Below, piece by piece: positions 1 through 9,944 of a stretch of 64,000 nucleotides of DNA. The notes under the pieces were generated by a model, which saw nothing but the letters and a program-made list of their open reading frames with translations, made no database searches and had not been told where the DNA came from. Origin of the DNA: Knoxdaviesia capensis (Eukaryota; Ascomycota; Sordariomycetes; Microascales; Gondwanamycetaceae); assembly GCA_001510575.1 (NCBI GenBank), contig LNGK01000002.1:2716144-2780143 (forward strand). Reading direction: 5' to 3'. Made by a program: the position numbers and the translations under genes. Position 1 is the first letter of the stretch, and each line of letters begins with the position of its first letter.

Positions 1-723
1 GGACAGAGAGTATTGACTGGGCTTTGAGTAGTGTATGGGGTGGTTGTCAAAGAAAGAGTTCGTTGTGTGGGTCTTCAGCATTTTATTATCATGGTGTCTT
101 TTTGTTATTCTTTTCGTTTTTCCCTTCTCCCTCCCCCTTTTTCTTTCAGTACTCATCCCCTTTTAACTTGATTTTACGATGGAAAGCCCCCCTTTTTTTG
201 GTATGAGACATTTCTTCTTGGTTTTTTTATTTATTATTCTAGCTATCTTTTGTTCTGGGGGTATTTTATCCGGGGTGCTGTTTTTTCTTGTATGCACAAG
301 AGACGGGAAAGGGAATTACATTGGAGGGGGAGCAATTTGTGGTGGACCATGCAACAACATACAACTGCTTTTTTAGGGCAAGCATGGAAGTAAACTCACT
401 CGTTTTTCTGTTTTGGTTGAAGAGGAGGAAATACACGCAGATATCATCATCATTATGACTGCGTTTAGCTTTCTATTGTCCTGTCGTTTGCTCTATGTCT
501 TTGGGATTCGGGGAGGAACACTCGGTAGCTTTTACACACGAAAAATGAAAACAACGTTAGCATGCACGATATGTTAGTGATATTAGGGTTTAACCTGCGA
601 AATTGGCCATAGAAAGACTCTCTCACTCGGAGTATCAGAGGTCTCAGCACCGACCCAGCACATGTCGGAACCAGGAAAGCCTCAATAGGTGTCCACTCAT
701 GAGGCAAAAAGACCAAAAAGGAA
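1..723. other. Spacer with no gene seen
   Basis: The first 250 bases are T-rich and the rest is mixed. Short open frames here have no recognisable domain and no codon bias like that of the real genes in this window. Two T-runs on the minus strand at about 706-720 serve as the probable RNA polymerase III terminator of the 5S gene that follows. Confidence 0.5.
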
Positions 724-842
724 ACATACAACACCGAGGATTCCCCAGTGGTCACCCACCTGAGTACTAGTTCGGCCCTCTACGGCTTATCTATGGGGGA
801 GCGGACGGGACCCCGAGTTTTCCGTAGGGTATGGTCGTATGT
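724..842 (-). rRNA. 5S ribosomal RNA (isotype 1)
   Basis: A 119-nt 5S rRNA gene read on the minus strand. It starts ACATACGACCATA and ends GTGTTGTATGT, so the two ends pair as the terminal helix. It holds the conserved core GTACTCAGGTGGGTGACCAC and the ATAGATAAGCC block. 5S rRNA is made by RNA polymerase III from an internal promoter and joins the large ribosomal subunit. Past the 3' end the minus strand runs into TTTTTGG and a second T5 run, a normal Pol III stop. In filamentous ascomycetes 5S genes are dispersed singly instead of sitting in the rDNA repeat, which fits this setting. Helix II is CTACGG pairing with CCGTAG. All expected helices close, so I read it as a functional copy. Confidence 0.95.
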
Positions 843-972
843 GAAAGGAAGGTCTATTAGAAGAGGTTATATGGGATCCTATGTCGAGGTGGGACCGGTA
901 GAAAAAAAGAAAGGCGGTCGGGATAGAATGTGGGCTGGTCGGTGGGTCGGTGATGCGTGAAAATGGCAAAAA

Positions 973-1091
973 ACATACAACACCAGGGATTCCCCAGTGG
1001 TCACCCACCTGAGTACTAGTCTGGCCCTTTGTGGCTTATCTATGGGGGAGCGGACGGGACCCCGAGTTTTCCACAAGGTATGGTCGTATGT
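973..1091 (-). rRNA. 5S ribosomal RNA (isotype 2)
   Basis: A second 119-nt 5S rRNA gene in the same orientation, 130 nt from the first copy. Ends, core and length are the same. It differs from the first at ten positions, all inside helices: helix II is TTGTGG with CCACAA instead of CTACGG with CCGTAG, and a distal helix has CCAG with CTGG instead of CCGA with TCGG. Every change is matched by its partner, so folding is preserved. A T6 run lies immediately after the 3' end on the minus strand, a Pol III terminator. Both copies are probably expressed isotypes and not pseudogenes. Confidence 0.95.
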
Positions 1092-1959
1092 GGTAGAAAA
1101 GCAGGTTGGAATGGGCTATATATCGTTCGAGTTGCATTATGTGTGAGCATGGAGGGAGCGAGTGAGTGAGTGAAAAGCGGTGGTTGACGGGGCCTGTTTT
1201 GCAAGAAAAAATAAAATAGCAGGAGAAAACAACATATGACAAACGGAATTCAATGGAGCTTGTGGCAAATGATAAACACCCAGTATAGAACTTGGACGCT
1301 GCTGCGTGTGGTGTAGTCTCAAGTTCCGGGCATTCTTCCGGTCTGCGGAGTGGGGCCGGGAAATTCACGGCCCGGGGATCTCCAGCCGTGGCTTCATCTT
1401 TTTGACGGAAGGCTCGATGGTCTGGCTTGCATACTCCGTTTTCTGGCTCATTCGCTGTTAACGGAGCACTTTCTCTCGTCCTCGGAGCACAAGTCAGGAG
1501 TGAGGCATTGGTACTATGACATGCCCTTTCGTCGAAGCCAAGTCCTGGTTTAAGTGAGGTACATATAGTAGAACGTTCCGCTCTCATCACACTCATAAGA
1601 TGTTTCCTCAGTTGGGCCGGACGTGCAGATGGCAGATTGTTATGAGCGGTCCAACGAGTGCAATCTGAACTCCTGCTGTGGATCTTTTCAAGCCTGGGAG
1701 AATGATTTAATTCCAGGGCCATTGAATATACCTTTAAATGCTTGGGACTATGAATTTCTGGCATTCACTTCTTCGGCCTCGCATTCATCTTGTCCACTCT
1801 TCAATCCGTCGGAACGATGGAATTACATGTGGTGGTGTCTACGTAGACCCATAATTTCTGTTTTGACGAAACCCCGTATGACTGCCACTATTTCCAGTTC
1901 CAAGTGGAGAAAAAGGAGAAGCAAGCCTCCATATATCACAGGGACTTTTGGTAAAGTTC

Positions 1960-1982
1960 GTCGCCCACCTGAGTACTTGTTT
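1960..1982 (-). pseudogene. 5S rRNA core fragment (relic)
   Basis: The minus strand carries GTACTCAGGTGGG exactly (1964-1976), with flanking similarity to CTAGTACTCAGGTGGGTGAC of the two intact 5S genes upstream. The rest of a 5S gene is not recognisable on either side, so this looks like a decayed or truncated copy. A chance match of a conserved 13-mer so near two real copies is unlikely, but the fragment is short. Confidence 0.5.
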
Positions 1983-2309
1983 GATCTCTGTGGATGTGGA
2001 CGCAAAACGAGTTGATTTTGGACTGAGAAGTCCTTCGCTTCTCCGCTTGTGAGGATGAGTCTTCCCGGCGTGTAACCCATCGACTATTTTTTCTGTGTCA
2101 AGACACGATGCGTGGGTTTTATACTACTCTGATTTAGGCAGCTGCATCTCCGAAAGAGGTATTTTAAGACCACGACATCGCGCGTTGGATTCATAGAGTT
2201 CGCATTGGTGAACTTGAACCTGCATTTTCTTCTTTCCCCCTCATCTCTCCGGCCCTCTCGCTCTCGCCAGCCTTCACTTCAATACACCACCACACCAGGA
2301 CAAACGCAC

Positions 2310-2323
2310 AACCCTAACCCTAG
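2310..2323 (+). promoter_or_regulatory. Telobox-like AACCCTAACCCTAG
   Basis: Two telomere-type units lie 33-46 bases before the GrpB-like ATG, in the probable 5' UTR or core promoter. The same AACCCTAA word occurs upstream of several other genes in this window. Teloboxes bind Myb-type telobox or Tbf1-like factors in other eukaryotes; a role here is inference. Confidence 0.4.
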
Positions 2324-2355
2324 CCACGCACCTGCATCGTCCCGCATCGCCGGCC

Positions 2356-3048
2356 ATGGCTCCCCTTGCGGACATTCTCCGACACTACAACGTCGGCGAC
2401 TACTCGATCGAGCGATTCACGCGGCGGACAGTCCCGCAGCGCAAGGAGGTGGTCGAGTACGACCCGACGTGGCCGGCGCAGTACGAGCAGCTCGCGGCGC
2501 GCATCCGCGCCGGCATCGCCGAGAGCGGCGGCACGGTGCTGTCGATCGCGCACGTGGGGTCGACGGCGATCCCGGGGCTGGCGGCCAAGCCGGTGATCGA
2601 CGTCGACGTGGAGATGGCAGACGTCGAGGCCGAGGACGGCTACCGGCCGGGGCTGGAGCGGCGCGGCATCATGCTGCACTCGCGCGAGGCGGGGTGGTTC
2701 GGCCACCACATGTTCCACGTCGAGCCGGGCGCCGAGACGGCGGCCGCGGCGAACGTGCATGTGTGGGGCGCCGATACCGGCGAGATGGTGCGCCACCGCG
2801 TGTTCCGCGACTGGCTGCTGCGGGATGCGGACGACCGCGCGCTGTACGAGCGCACCAAGCGCCGGGCCATGGAGGAGTGCCGGGCCGGCGATATGACGAT
2901 TGCCGACTACAACTTCCTGAAGGAGGAGGTTATCCGCGCGATCATCGAGCGCGCGTTTGTGGCGGCCGGGTACTTGCCGGCCCCGACTCCCGCTCCGACG
3001 AAGGAAGCCGATGAGCCGGCCACTGAAGCCGCCGGCCAACAGTCGTGA
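2356..3048 (+). CDS. GrpB/UPF0157 family nucleotidyltransferase-fold protein
   Basis: A single-exon gene of 230 residues. It belongs to the GrpB (UPF0157) family, which has a nucleotidyltransferase-like fold and no firmly established reaction. The family signature is clear: H66-V-G-S-T-A-I-P-G-L then A-K-P-V-I-D-V-D at about 66-85, followed by a family-type middle region (HMFHVEP near 119-125, RDWLL near 151-155) and a helical C-terminus with FLKEEVI. The last 25 residues are a low-complexity P/A/E tail. Start chosen at the ATG in a CCATGG context; no better in-frame ATG lies upstream. An AATAAA lies 34 bases after the stop. GrpB proteins are common in bacteria and patchily found in fungi. 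The gene has the same high GC and codon bias as its neighbours, so any transfer would be old. No link to the adjacent choline sulfatase gene is evident. Confidence 0.88.
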   Translation: MAPLADILRHYNVGDYSIERFTRRTVPQRKEVVEYDPTWPAQYEQLAARIRAGIAESGGTVLSIAHVGSTAIPGLAAKPVIDVDVEMADVEAEDGYRPGLERRGIMLHSREAGWFGHHMFHVEPGAETAAAANVHVWGADTGEMVRHRVFRDWLLRDADDRALYERTKRRAMEECRAGDMTIADYNFLKEEVIRAIIERAFVAAGYLPAPTPAPTKEADEPATEAAGQQS

Positions 3049-4618
3049 ACAACAACGGAGCTTGCTGGAGGGGGAGAGGACAATAAAATTGCTCAGTTTG
3101 TCAATTTTGAGCGCTGTGGGTTTCTGCCTCCCTGCCGTGCAGTCTTTCTTGTTATGCCTTGACATTGAACAACGGATATCCTGGCTGACACGCGCTCATG
3201 CAACCACCTGAATCCAGGAAGGGGAGGACACTTTTGCTGGATGATGAGATGGATAGTAGACTGAACCGAGATTGCTAGATGGCTTTAGACCGGTCCTGCC
3301 TGTGCTGCTGGTTTACCTTGAGACCCTTTTTTTTTTCTTTCTTTTTTTTCCCCTTCAACATTAGCGATTCCAAATGACCAAACTTTAGCATGAGTGCCGC
3401 TCCAGAGTCTGGCAGAGGAAATGTCGATATAATTTAAGCCGAGTGATAAGTCGTTCCCGTAGAAAGACCTGGATGACATGGAGGTCGCTATCGCGGAAAC
3501 CCGGGGAGGGGAGTTTCGTGACGGCGAGACTTTGGACAGAGACGATTGTATGGAGATTTATGAGAGATTAGCGGTCCGTGTGTAACTGATTTCCGTCTTT
3601 GAGCAAGCACTGGAGTTCCTGGGTCTAGGCCCTATGATCCCTTTTTGGTGGAGGTGATGTGATTGCTGGCGTGCTCAAGTCCGGCCCATTTTTCTGGTTC
3701 AAGCGCGGCGTGGTGCTCGCCATCTCCCGAAGATTGGCGACATTGGATGGTGGCCTGGCCCGGTGGAACTTTGGTCTGCCTTTACCCATTGTTAGCAATC
3801 TTGGCTCGAATGGTGATGGCGTGCACTCTGGAGCATATAGCGAATCTGTCTCGAATGGGCACGCGACGTGGCTAATATACGAACGTGGACGGCCGGCCCT
3901 TGAGAGTCTTTCCCACCAAAACCCCCGGAGATACTCTCAGGGCAGAAAGCAGACCAATGGGGCGCACAAGCATAGCGACGATATTGGCAACTCACATGTC
4001 TCCTCAGGTCTTGTCCGTGAGCAAGGATGTTCCGGGCCATTTCATGTGGCACTTCGTCGTGGTGGCTGGACAAAAGCAGCCAAGCGGGAGAGTTTCTGGC
4101 CCAGATTAGCAGGGAACCACTAACAACAAAACACACACACACGCACACACAAATAGATAAACAATGAACTCGCCCGAAGCCCCGATATCGTTATCTTGCC
4201 ACATCTCTCCAAAGTGCGGTGTACGGAGCAAGAGTTAGACGATGGCGTCTTCGCCGGCGGGCTTTTGTTAGTATTGCGAACCTCGCTAATTGAATAACCC
4301 GGGAAATTGCTTAAAACCATCCTGCCGTCCTCTTCCCTGCTTATCGTTGTATCCGGTCTTGCCTTTGTCCTCCTTTTCCCTCTTTCTCCTGACTCTCGAT
4401 CTCTCCTTCCTTCACTTCAACGACGCAAACCCTAAGCCCTGACGGCCATCGCACAAGACTTTCAATGCTCTGATCTCGTCACGCGGCCTTTCTGAACTTC
4501 ATCTTGCCAACTTCACCTCCTGAAATATTTGAAATTCTTCTCTCCTAAGTTCACACCGCCACCCGCCCGGGGATTTCTGACCTGGTCTCACCGAAACTTC
4601 CGGACCCAACCTTTCACC
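3049..4618. other. Spacer between the GrpB-like gene and choline sulfatase
   Basis: No gene seen. The open frames at 3659-4123 and 3792-4148 overlap antiparallel and neither shows a domain. An imperfect CA repeat lies at about 4130-4151. A telobox-like AAACCCTAA at 4427-4435 sits in the choline sulfatase leader, 184 bases before its ATG. Confidence 0.5.
4427..4435 (+). promoter_or_regulatory. Telobox-like AAACCCTAA
   Basis: An exact telobox word in the pyrimidine-rich leader of the choline sulfatase gene, followed by AGCCCTGA. Function not shown by sequence alone. Confidence 0.35.
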
Positions 4619-6358
4619 ATGGCGCCGGATCTGAATTCGCTGCCGCCGTCGTCCATTGGCGGCCGGCCAGAACCGGCCTCTTTGCCACCGCCGAATATCC
4701 TCTATATCATGGCCGATCAATTGTCAGCGCCGTTCCTCAAAATGTACAACCCGAACTCGCAGATCAAGACCCCGAACCTGGACGCCCTGGCCGCGCGGTC
4801 GGTGCAGTTCGACTCGGCCTACTGCCCGTCGCCGCTTTGCGCCCCGTCGCGCATGAGCATGATCACCGGCCAGCTGCCGATGCGCATAGGCGCCTTTGAC
4901 AATGCCACGCAGATCGGCAGCGACGTGCCGACCTACGCCCACTACCTGCGGCGACACGGCTACCACACCGTGCTGGCCGGAAAGATGCACTTTGTCGGCG
5001 ACCAGCTGCATGGCTACGAGTCGCGGCTGACCAGCGACATCTACCCGGGCGACTTTGGCTGGGTGGTCAACTGGGACAAGCCCGACACGCGGCTGGAGTG
5101 GTACCACAACGCCAGCTCGATCTTGCAGGCTGGCGTGTGTGTGAGGAGTAACCAGCTGGACTACGACGAGGAGGTGATGTACCGGTCGACCCAGTTTCTG
5201 TATGACCACGTGCGAGAAGGCCCCGGCGCGCGGCCGTTCTGCTTGACGGTCTCCCTCACCCACCCCCACGATCCATACACCATCGAGCAGAAGTACTGGG
5301 ACATGTACGAGGGCGTTGATGTGGATCTGCCGAAGGTGTCCATCAAGAAAGAAGACCAGGACCCGCACAGCAAGCGCCTCCTGAAGGTGTGCGACCTGTG
5401 GGACCAAGACATCAGCGACGACCAGATCCGCCGAGCCCGCCGCGCCTACTACGGCGCCGTCAGCTACGTCGACGACTGCATCGGCAAGTTGCTGGAGACC
5501 CTCCGCAACTGCCGATTGGATGGCAACACAATCATCATCTTCAGCGGCGACCACGGCGACATGCTCGGCGAGCGCGGCCTGTGGTACAAGATGAACTACT
5601 TCGAGGCGTCAGCCCGTGTTCCCCTGCTGATCCACCACCCGCGCGACTTCGCCCCGCGCCGCGTGGCACGCAACGTGTCGACCCTGGACATCCTCCCGAC
5701 CATGTGCGACCTCGTCGGCACGTCTCTGATACCCGGCTTGCCGATGGACGGCCGCTCGCTGGTGCCGCACTGCCGCGGCGCCGACGGCTACGACGGCCTC
5801 GGCGCGCTGAACGGCGGCGATAAGGTGTTTGCCGAGTACACCGGCGAGGGCACCGTGGCGCCGCTGATGATGATCCGCGACGGGCCGTGGAAGTTCGTCC
5901 ACTGCCCCGCCGACGGCTCGCAGCTGTACAACCTGCACGACGACCCGGACGAGCTGGTGAATCTGGCGGCGGGGGCCACGGCCAGCGCCGACCCGGCTGT
6001 GCGGCAGCGGCTGGCCGAGTTCGAGGCCGAGACCGCCCAGAAGTGGGACTTTGGCCGCATCACTGAGGAGGTCCTGCACTCGCAGCGCAAACGCCAGTTT
6101 GTGTGGTCGGCCCTGACCCAGGGCGCGTTCACCAGCTGGGACCACAACCCCGTTGACGATGGGACGAAGAAGTAAGTGGACCCCTTTTGAATTTTGTTTT
6201 GCTGCTCCTTTTCAAGGTGCCATCGACTAACGGTCTGCCGCATTTTCAGGTACATCCGCTCCCAAATTCCCCTCGATGACCTGGAACGCCGCGCGCGGTT
6301 CCCGGCCGTTGACAAGAACGGCTACGAGCTTGACAGGGCCAAGAAGGTGTACTTCTGA
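4619..6358 (+). CDS. Choline-sulfatase (type I, formylglycine-dependent)
   Basis: Two exons, 4619-6171 and 6250-6358, give 553 residues. The 78-nt intron has donor GTAAGT, a CTAAC branch site and TTTTCAG acceptor. The enzyme hydrolyses choline-O-sulfate to choline and sulfate, releasing stored sulfur and a glycine-betaine precursor. The sulfatase signature C74-A-P-S-R78 carries the cysteine that becomes formylglycine. The N-terminal metal-binding MADQ (D33) and the later SGDHGDMLGERG metal site are present. The second exon supplies the choline-sulfatase-type C-terminal domain (start YIRSQIPLDDLERR, end VYF), which separates it from other sulfatases. I chose the ATG in CACCATGG context; an in-frame ATG at 4529 would add 30 unremarkable residues. 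No signal peptide is seen, so cytosolic. Fungal homologues are often under sulfur regulation, but no regulatory site can be named here. Confidence 0.95.
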
Positions 6359-6943
6359 TGAACTCTAGATGTGTGGCATGGCGGTAATGAGTAATTTTCG
6401 ATGTCTGTTTATGTGATATTTTGGCGAAGCATTTTCTTTTTATTTCATGGCGTTTGGCGTTTTTGACGTTTTGCTGTTTTGCAATGGTGTTGCTGATGGG
6501 AGGGGCATTGGGCGAAAGGGGGCTCAAGAGGAGGACATGAAAGGGGTGTTTACGGCTTCAATGGATCAACCTCTGTACATTCACCGACCTTTTAACTCAA
6601 ATATATGGTCAAATTTCAAACAAATCGCTGCCGTTGTGGTGTCCACGATGTTCTTGGCCTGGCCTATGAACGGCCCAAACCCTAAACCCTAAGTAAAAAT
6701 GGAGCCTTATCTGCATGACCAATCATTGTGCTCGATAAGCCTGGTGGATTGCTCTCTGTCGCGTTTGCCCGCCTCCAATGCGCACCGAATTTCATCCTTC
6801 ATCATACTCCAACGACCGTCAATTCTCTTCAACAACTGACATTTCCGAGCAAGGAAGAGTATTCTGTTCTTCAAATAATAGAACGTCATTCCTTATTTCT
6901 CATTTGCGGCTCCTCAAGTTCCTGGATCGATTCCGTCCTCACG
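6359..6943. other. Spacer and Med8 leader
   Basis: No gene seen. It contains the 3' end of the choline sulfatase transcript and the Med8 promoter. A double telobox (AAACCCTA repeated) lies at 6677-6693. Confidence 0.5.
6677..6693 (+). promoter_or_regulatory. Double telobox AAACCCTAAACCCTAAG
   Basis: Two tandem plant-type telobox units about 250 bases before the Med8 start codon. It is one of the longest perfect examples in the window. The role is inferred from its recurrence and promoter position only. Confidence 0.4.
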
Positions 6944-7908
6944 ATGGCGTCGCTGGGGTTGACGTACGACGAGTACCGAGCAGTCGAGCAATCTCGACAG
7001 CGCCTCTCACAGCTCGCAAACAGTATCCAGAGTCTAAAAGGCGATGTGATCAACAGCAACCCGTTACCGTCCACGTGAGTACTCTTCCAGGCCCCCGCCC
7101 CGGCCCAGCGGACGCAGGCGCAAACTGACGCAACCCCTCACCGAGCAACAGCGGCTCGATGCAAGCGTCGGGCACGATCATCCAGAAGCACATCGCGTCG
7201 ATCCACGACCTCCTGGCGGAAAACGCGATGCTGTTCCAGCGCATGGCCGTGCACCCGACGACCAAGTTCCCCGGCCGCATGCAGGAGGGCGTGCTGCTGC
7301 AGCTGCTGCGCAAGAAGCTCGAGCCCGAGGTCGAGGAGCTCGTGGAGGCCGGCCGCGTGCGCGGCGGCGGCGGCCAGGGCGACAGCAGCGCGCTCTCGGG
7401 GAAGCCCGAGCCTGGCGGCACCGGCGCCACCACCGGCAGTCTGGTCGATGCGCCGGGCGCGGCGGCGGATGCGGCGGCGATGGCCCCGCACACCGAGGCC
7501 GAGCTGCGCCGCCTGTGGAGCGAGGCGCGGGCGTGGTGCGGCCAGCGCATCAAGACGTACGTGCAGGAGGAGGCCACCGAGGTGTACACGTTCGACGAGC
7601 GCGCCGCGGGCACCGAGACGGTGCGGACCGGCCTCCGGCGAAACCTCGACGAGGACGACGATGAGGACGACGACGACGACGACGGCGAGGATGGGGATGG
7701 GGATACGGCGATGGCGGGGCCGCACGGCGGTGCAGGTGGTGCCGGCGCTGCGCGCCTGCCGTATGTCGAGCCGGAGCTGCTGGTGTACTTTAGCACGCGC
7801 ATGGACATGGAGATCCCGGCGAATGTCGAGTACGAGTCGAAGCGGAGGGCGGCGGCCACGGTGGCGGGCGGTGCGGCGAACAAGCGCATCGGCACGCAGC
7901 GCGGCTAA
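6944..7908 (+). CDS. Mediator of RNA polymerase II transcription subunit 8
   Basis: Two exons, 6944-7074 and 7152-7908, encode 295 residues. The 77-nt intron has donor GTGAGT and acceptor AACAG. Med8 is a head-module subunit of Mediator and helps connect regulators to RNA polymerase II. The N-terminal helical region starts MASLGLTYDEYRAVEQSRQRL and continues LANSIQSLKGDV, typical of fungal Med8. The next block has HIASIHDLLAEN, the HPTTKFPGR turn and LLQLLRKKLEPEVEE. After about residue 130 there is a glycine/alanine-rich linker, then a conserved-looking W-containing helix (ELRRLWSEARAWC), an acidic run of D/E residues (about 200-225) and a basic tail. The start ATG is the first in this frame after the leader and has a suitable ACGATGG context. 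The gene converges on Dre2 across a 2-kb spacer. Confidence 0.9.
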
Positions 7909-9944
7909 AAGAAGATGCGATGTGAGAAGGGAACGGATCTTCCCCGGACGGGGACGCTCAACTGCCCACGACGACCACGATAACCACGATAGCGACACGA
8001 TAGTTAATACACAGACAAATGAACACACACAAGGTGGCACCTTTATTTCTATTTTTTTTCTTGGCCTTGCTTGGAGGTGGTTGACTTTCCCCCGAGGTTC
8101 TCTAGATATCTCGGGCAGGGGCTCTAACGCGCCGCAGAGGACGTGTCTGTCTCTCCTGTCCCGTACTTTACGAAGTGTGTTCGTACCGCATACATTCGCA
8201 CACGCCGGTAATCGGCCGGACCCTCCTCCAATGCATCGGCGCCGAGCATCGAACTCCCTGCAGTGCCACAAACGTGTAGCCGTATCCCGCAACGGCATAT
8301 CGCAACGTGCCTGGCCAGCCACATATGTCCGTATACCCCACCCGCTGTGCCGAATCTCGTAAAGGCTTCCAGTTCGTCTATGATACTCTTATCGGTGTCT
8401 GGGCTTGGGCGGCCGGATGCGTTCTGCGCTCCCGCTCTCGCGAGAGGCCGCGGCGATCTCCCCCGCCATCCACCGTGTGTTGCTCGAGACTCTTGCCGCG
8501 GGGGGGCCAGTAATTGGGGCATTTGTGGTCAAATACGACGGCCCTTGATCCACAGCCAGGGACAGGCTGCCCGATGGTGCGGGACTCTGGCGCCGGCGGC
8601 GACTCAGCGGGGCGAGGGCGCGGGATGCGCCGTCGATATGCGGCTAGGATTCTCCCCGTCGTACCAATCGATTGCCTTCGGATCCCGATTCTAGGGGAGC
8701 GCGCGCAGCAGGCCGAGTCGATCGGGTGCTTTTTCTGACCTGCGCCCGGGAGGCTGCGACAATACCCCGTGCCTCCGCATGAAGCCGATTCCTGCACATG
8801 AGTTGGGCACGGAGGGCCGTGTTGGCTGGCTATTTCTAGCGCCACTGTGCCAGTATCGAGGATGAGGAGCTTAGAGTGTGGGAAGTTGAAGGCAAGAGAG
8901 AAGGCTCTCGCACCATTATATATTCTGCCCAAAGGCCCCCTCACTGTGATTCACTTCCAATATTCATTCATGCCGCGAAACACATGAGATCATCAATCAC
9001 CGTGAATCAGAGGCAGCTACCTGCTCAAACATTTGGCGATAACCCTAAAGATTAGGGCCTTGCGTGGTGGCAACCGCCGTGAATCAGAACTGGCTTGGCC
9101 GTGGGGTTTCGATCCAGGACCAAAATCTGACAGGACTCGTTCTCCTTCTCCTTCTCCGCCTCTTGGTGTTATTTCATTTGTGGAGGACATGCGGCCTGGA
9201 ACTGGGTCGAGATGGCTGTGCTGTTGGTTCCTTCGTGTATCGCCGAGGCCGTATCCTTCGTGTATCGCCGATGCTACGGCCTCGTTGTTGCAACCCTGCA
9301 CGTCGAATCCTGAGAGGAATGTGGTGGGCGGTTTGGCGTCCCCGTTCACGGCAAATTGATGAGAGTTTTCCGACATCACTATTAGGTACTACGGACGTCC
9401 TAATCCAGCCTAGGATCCAGTTGGGGCGTGGGCTTTGCTATGCATAAGTAAAGTATTCAAGTCGTGTCTAGGCAGCAAGGTCTCTCTCTCTCTCTGAAGC
9501 AACTGGGAGGTTGAGATGCACGAGAATCTTATGGGAAAGAGTGCGATGCATCAATGTAACCACCGAACACCAGCACATGGGTGCATCCAGAGTGGGTTCG
9601 GTCCATGGGGTGCTATTGAATAGTACGAGATGTTATATCATAAAGAACCGTATCGTAATTGCTCATTTTGTAACTACACAACCCAAATCAGATGATCCTC
9701 CCAAGGGTGCAGGGCTCGGCTCCGGGATGCAAAGTTTGATCCGGGCACGTTTTGGAATCACCGCCCTGCACCACTCCCGAAACGCGAAAAGAAAAAAAAA
9801 ACAACGAGATGACCATGTTCTTTTTTTCCCCCACTGGGGTTATTCCAAGTCGCCAAAAACGCCCCTGTAGCCTTCCCAAAAAGTAAAACAGACACACAAA
9901 TCCAGAGACCCCCGAAAGCACACGCACAGCATCAACGTCAGTTC
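7909..9944. other. Convergent spacer between Med8 and Dre2
   Basis: No gene supported. Open frames at 8263-8694 and 8378-8944 overlap on opposite strands, have arginine/proline-biased compositions and show no domain. A small inverted telobox (AACCCTAAAGATTAGGG) lies at 9041-9057. Poly-A and poly-T runs near 9790-9830 lie just past the Dre2 3' end. Confidence 0.5.
9041..9057. repeat. Inverted telobox pair AACCCTAAAGATTAGGG
   Basis: CCCTAA and TTAGGG face each other with a 3-base centre, so the site is an inverted repeat of the telomere unit in the Med8-Dre2 spacer. It could form a short hairpin or a two-fold symmetric protein site. Function unknown. Confidence 0.4.

Larger units (their letters stand above)
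1092..2355. other. Spacer upstream of the GrpB-like gene
   Basis: No convincing coding region. A 393-base open frame at 1623-2015 has no recognisable domain. The segment contains a 5S rRNA relic at about 1960-1982 and ends in a pyrimidine-rich leader carrying the telobox-like sequence at 2310-2323 just before the GrpB-like start codon. Confidence 0.5.

Noticed and set aside
7138..8322. 394-codon frame antisense to Med8
   Set aside because: Antisense to a well-supported conserved gene; the long frame is a by-product of its high GC third positions. The same applies to the frames antisense to or overlapping choline sulfatase, Rsp5, the GGCT-like gene and dienoyl-CoA isomerase.
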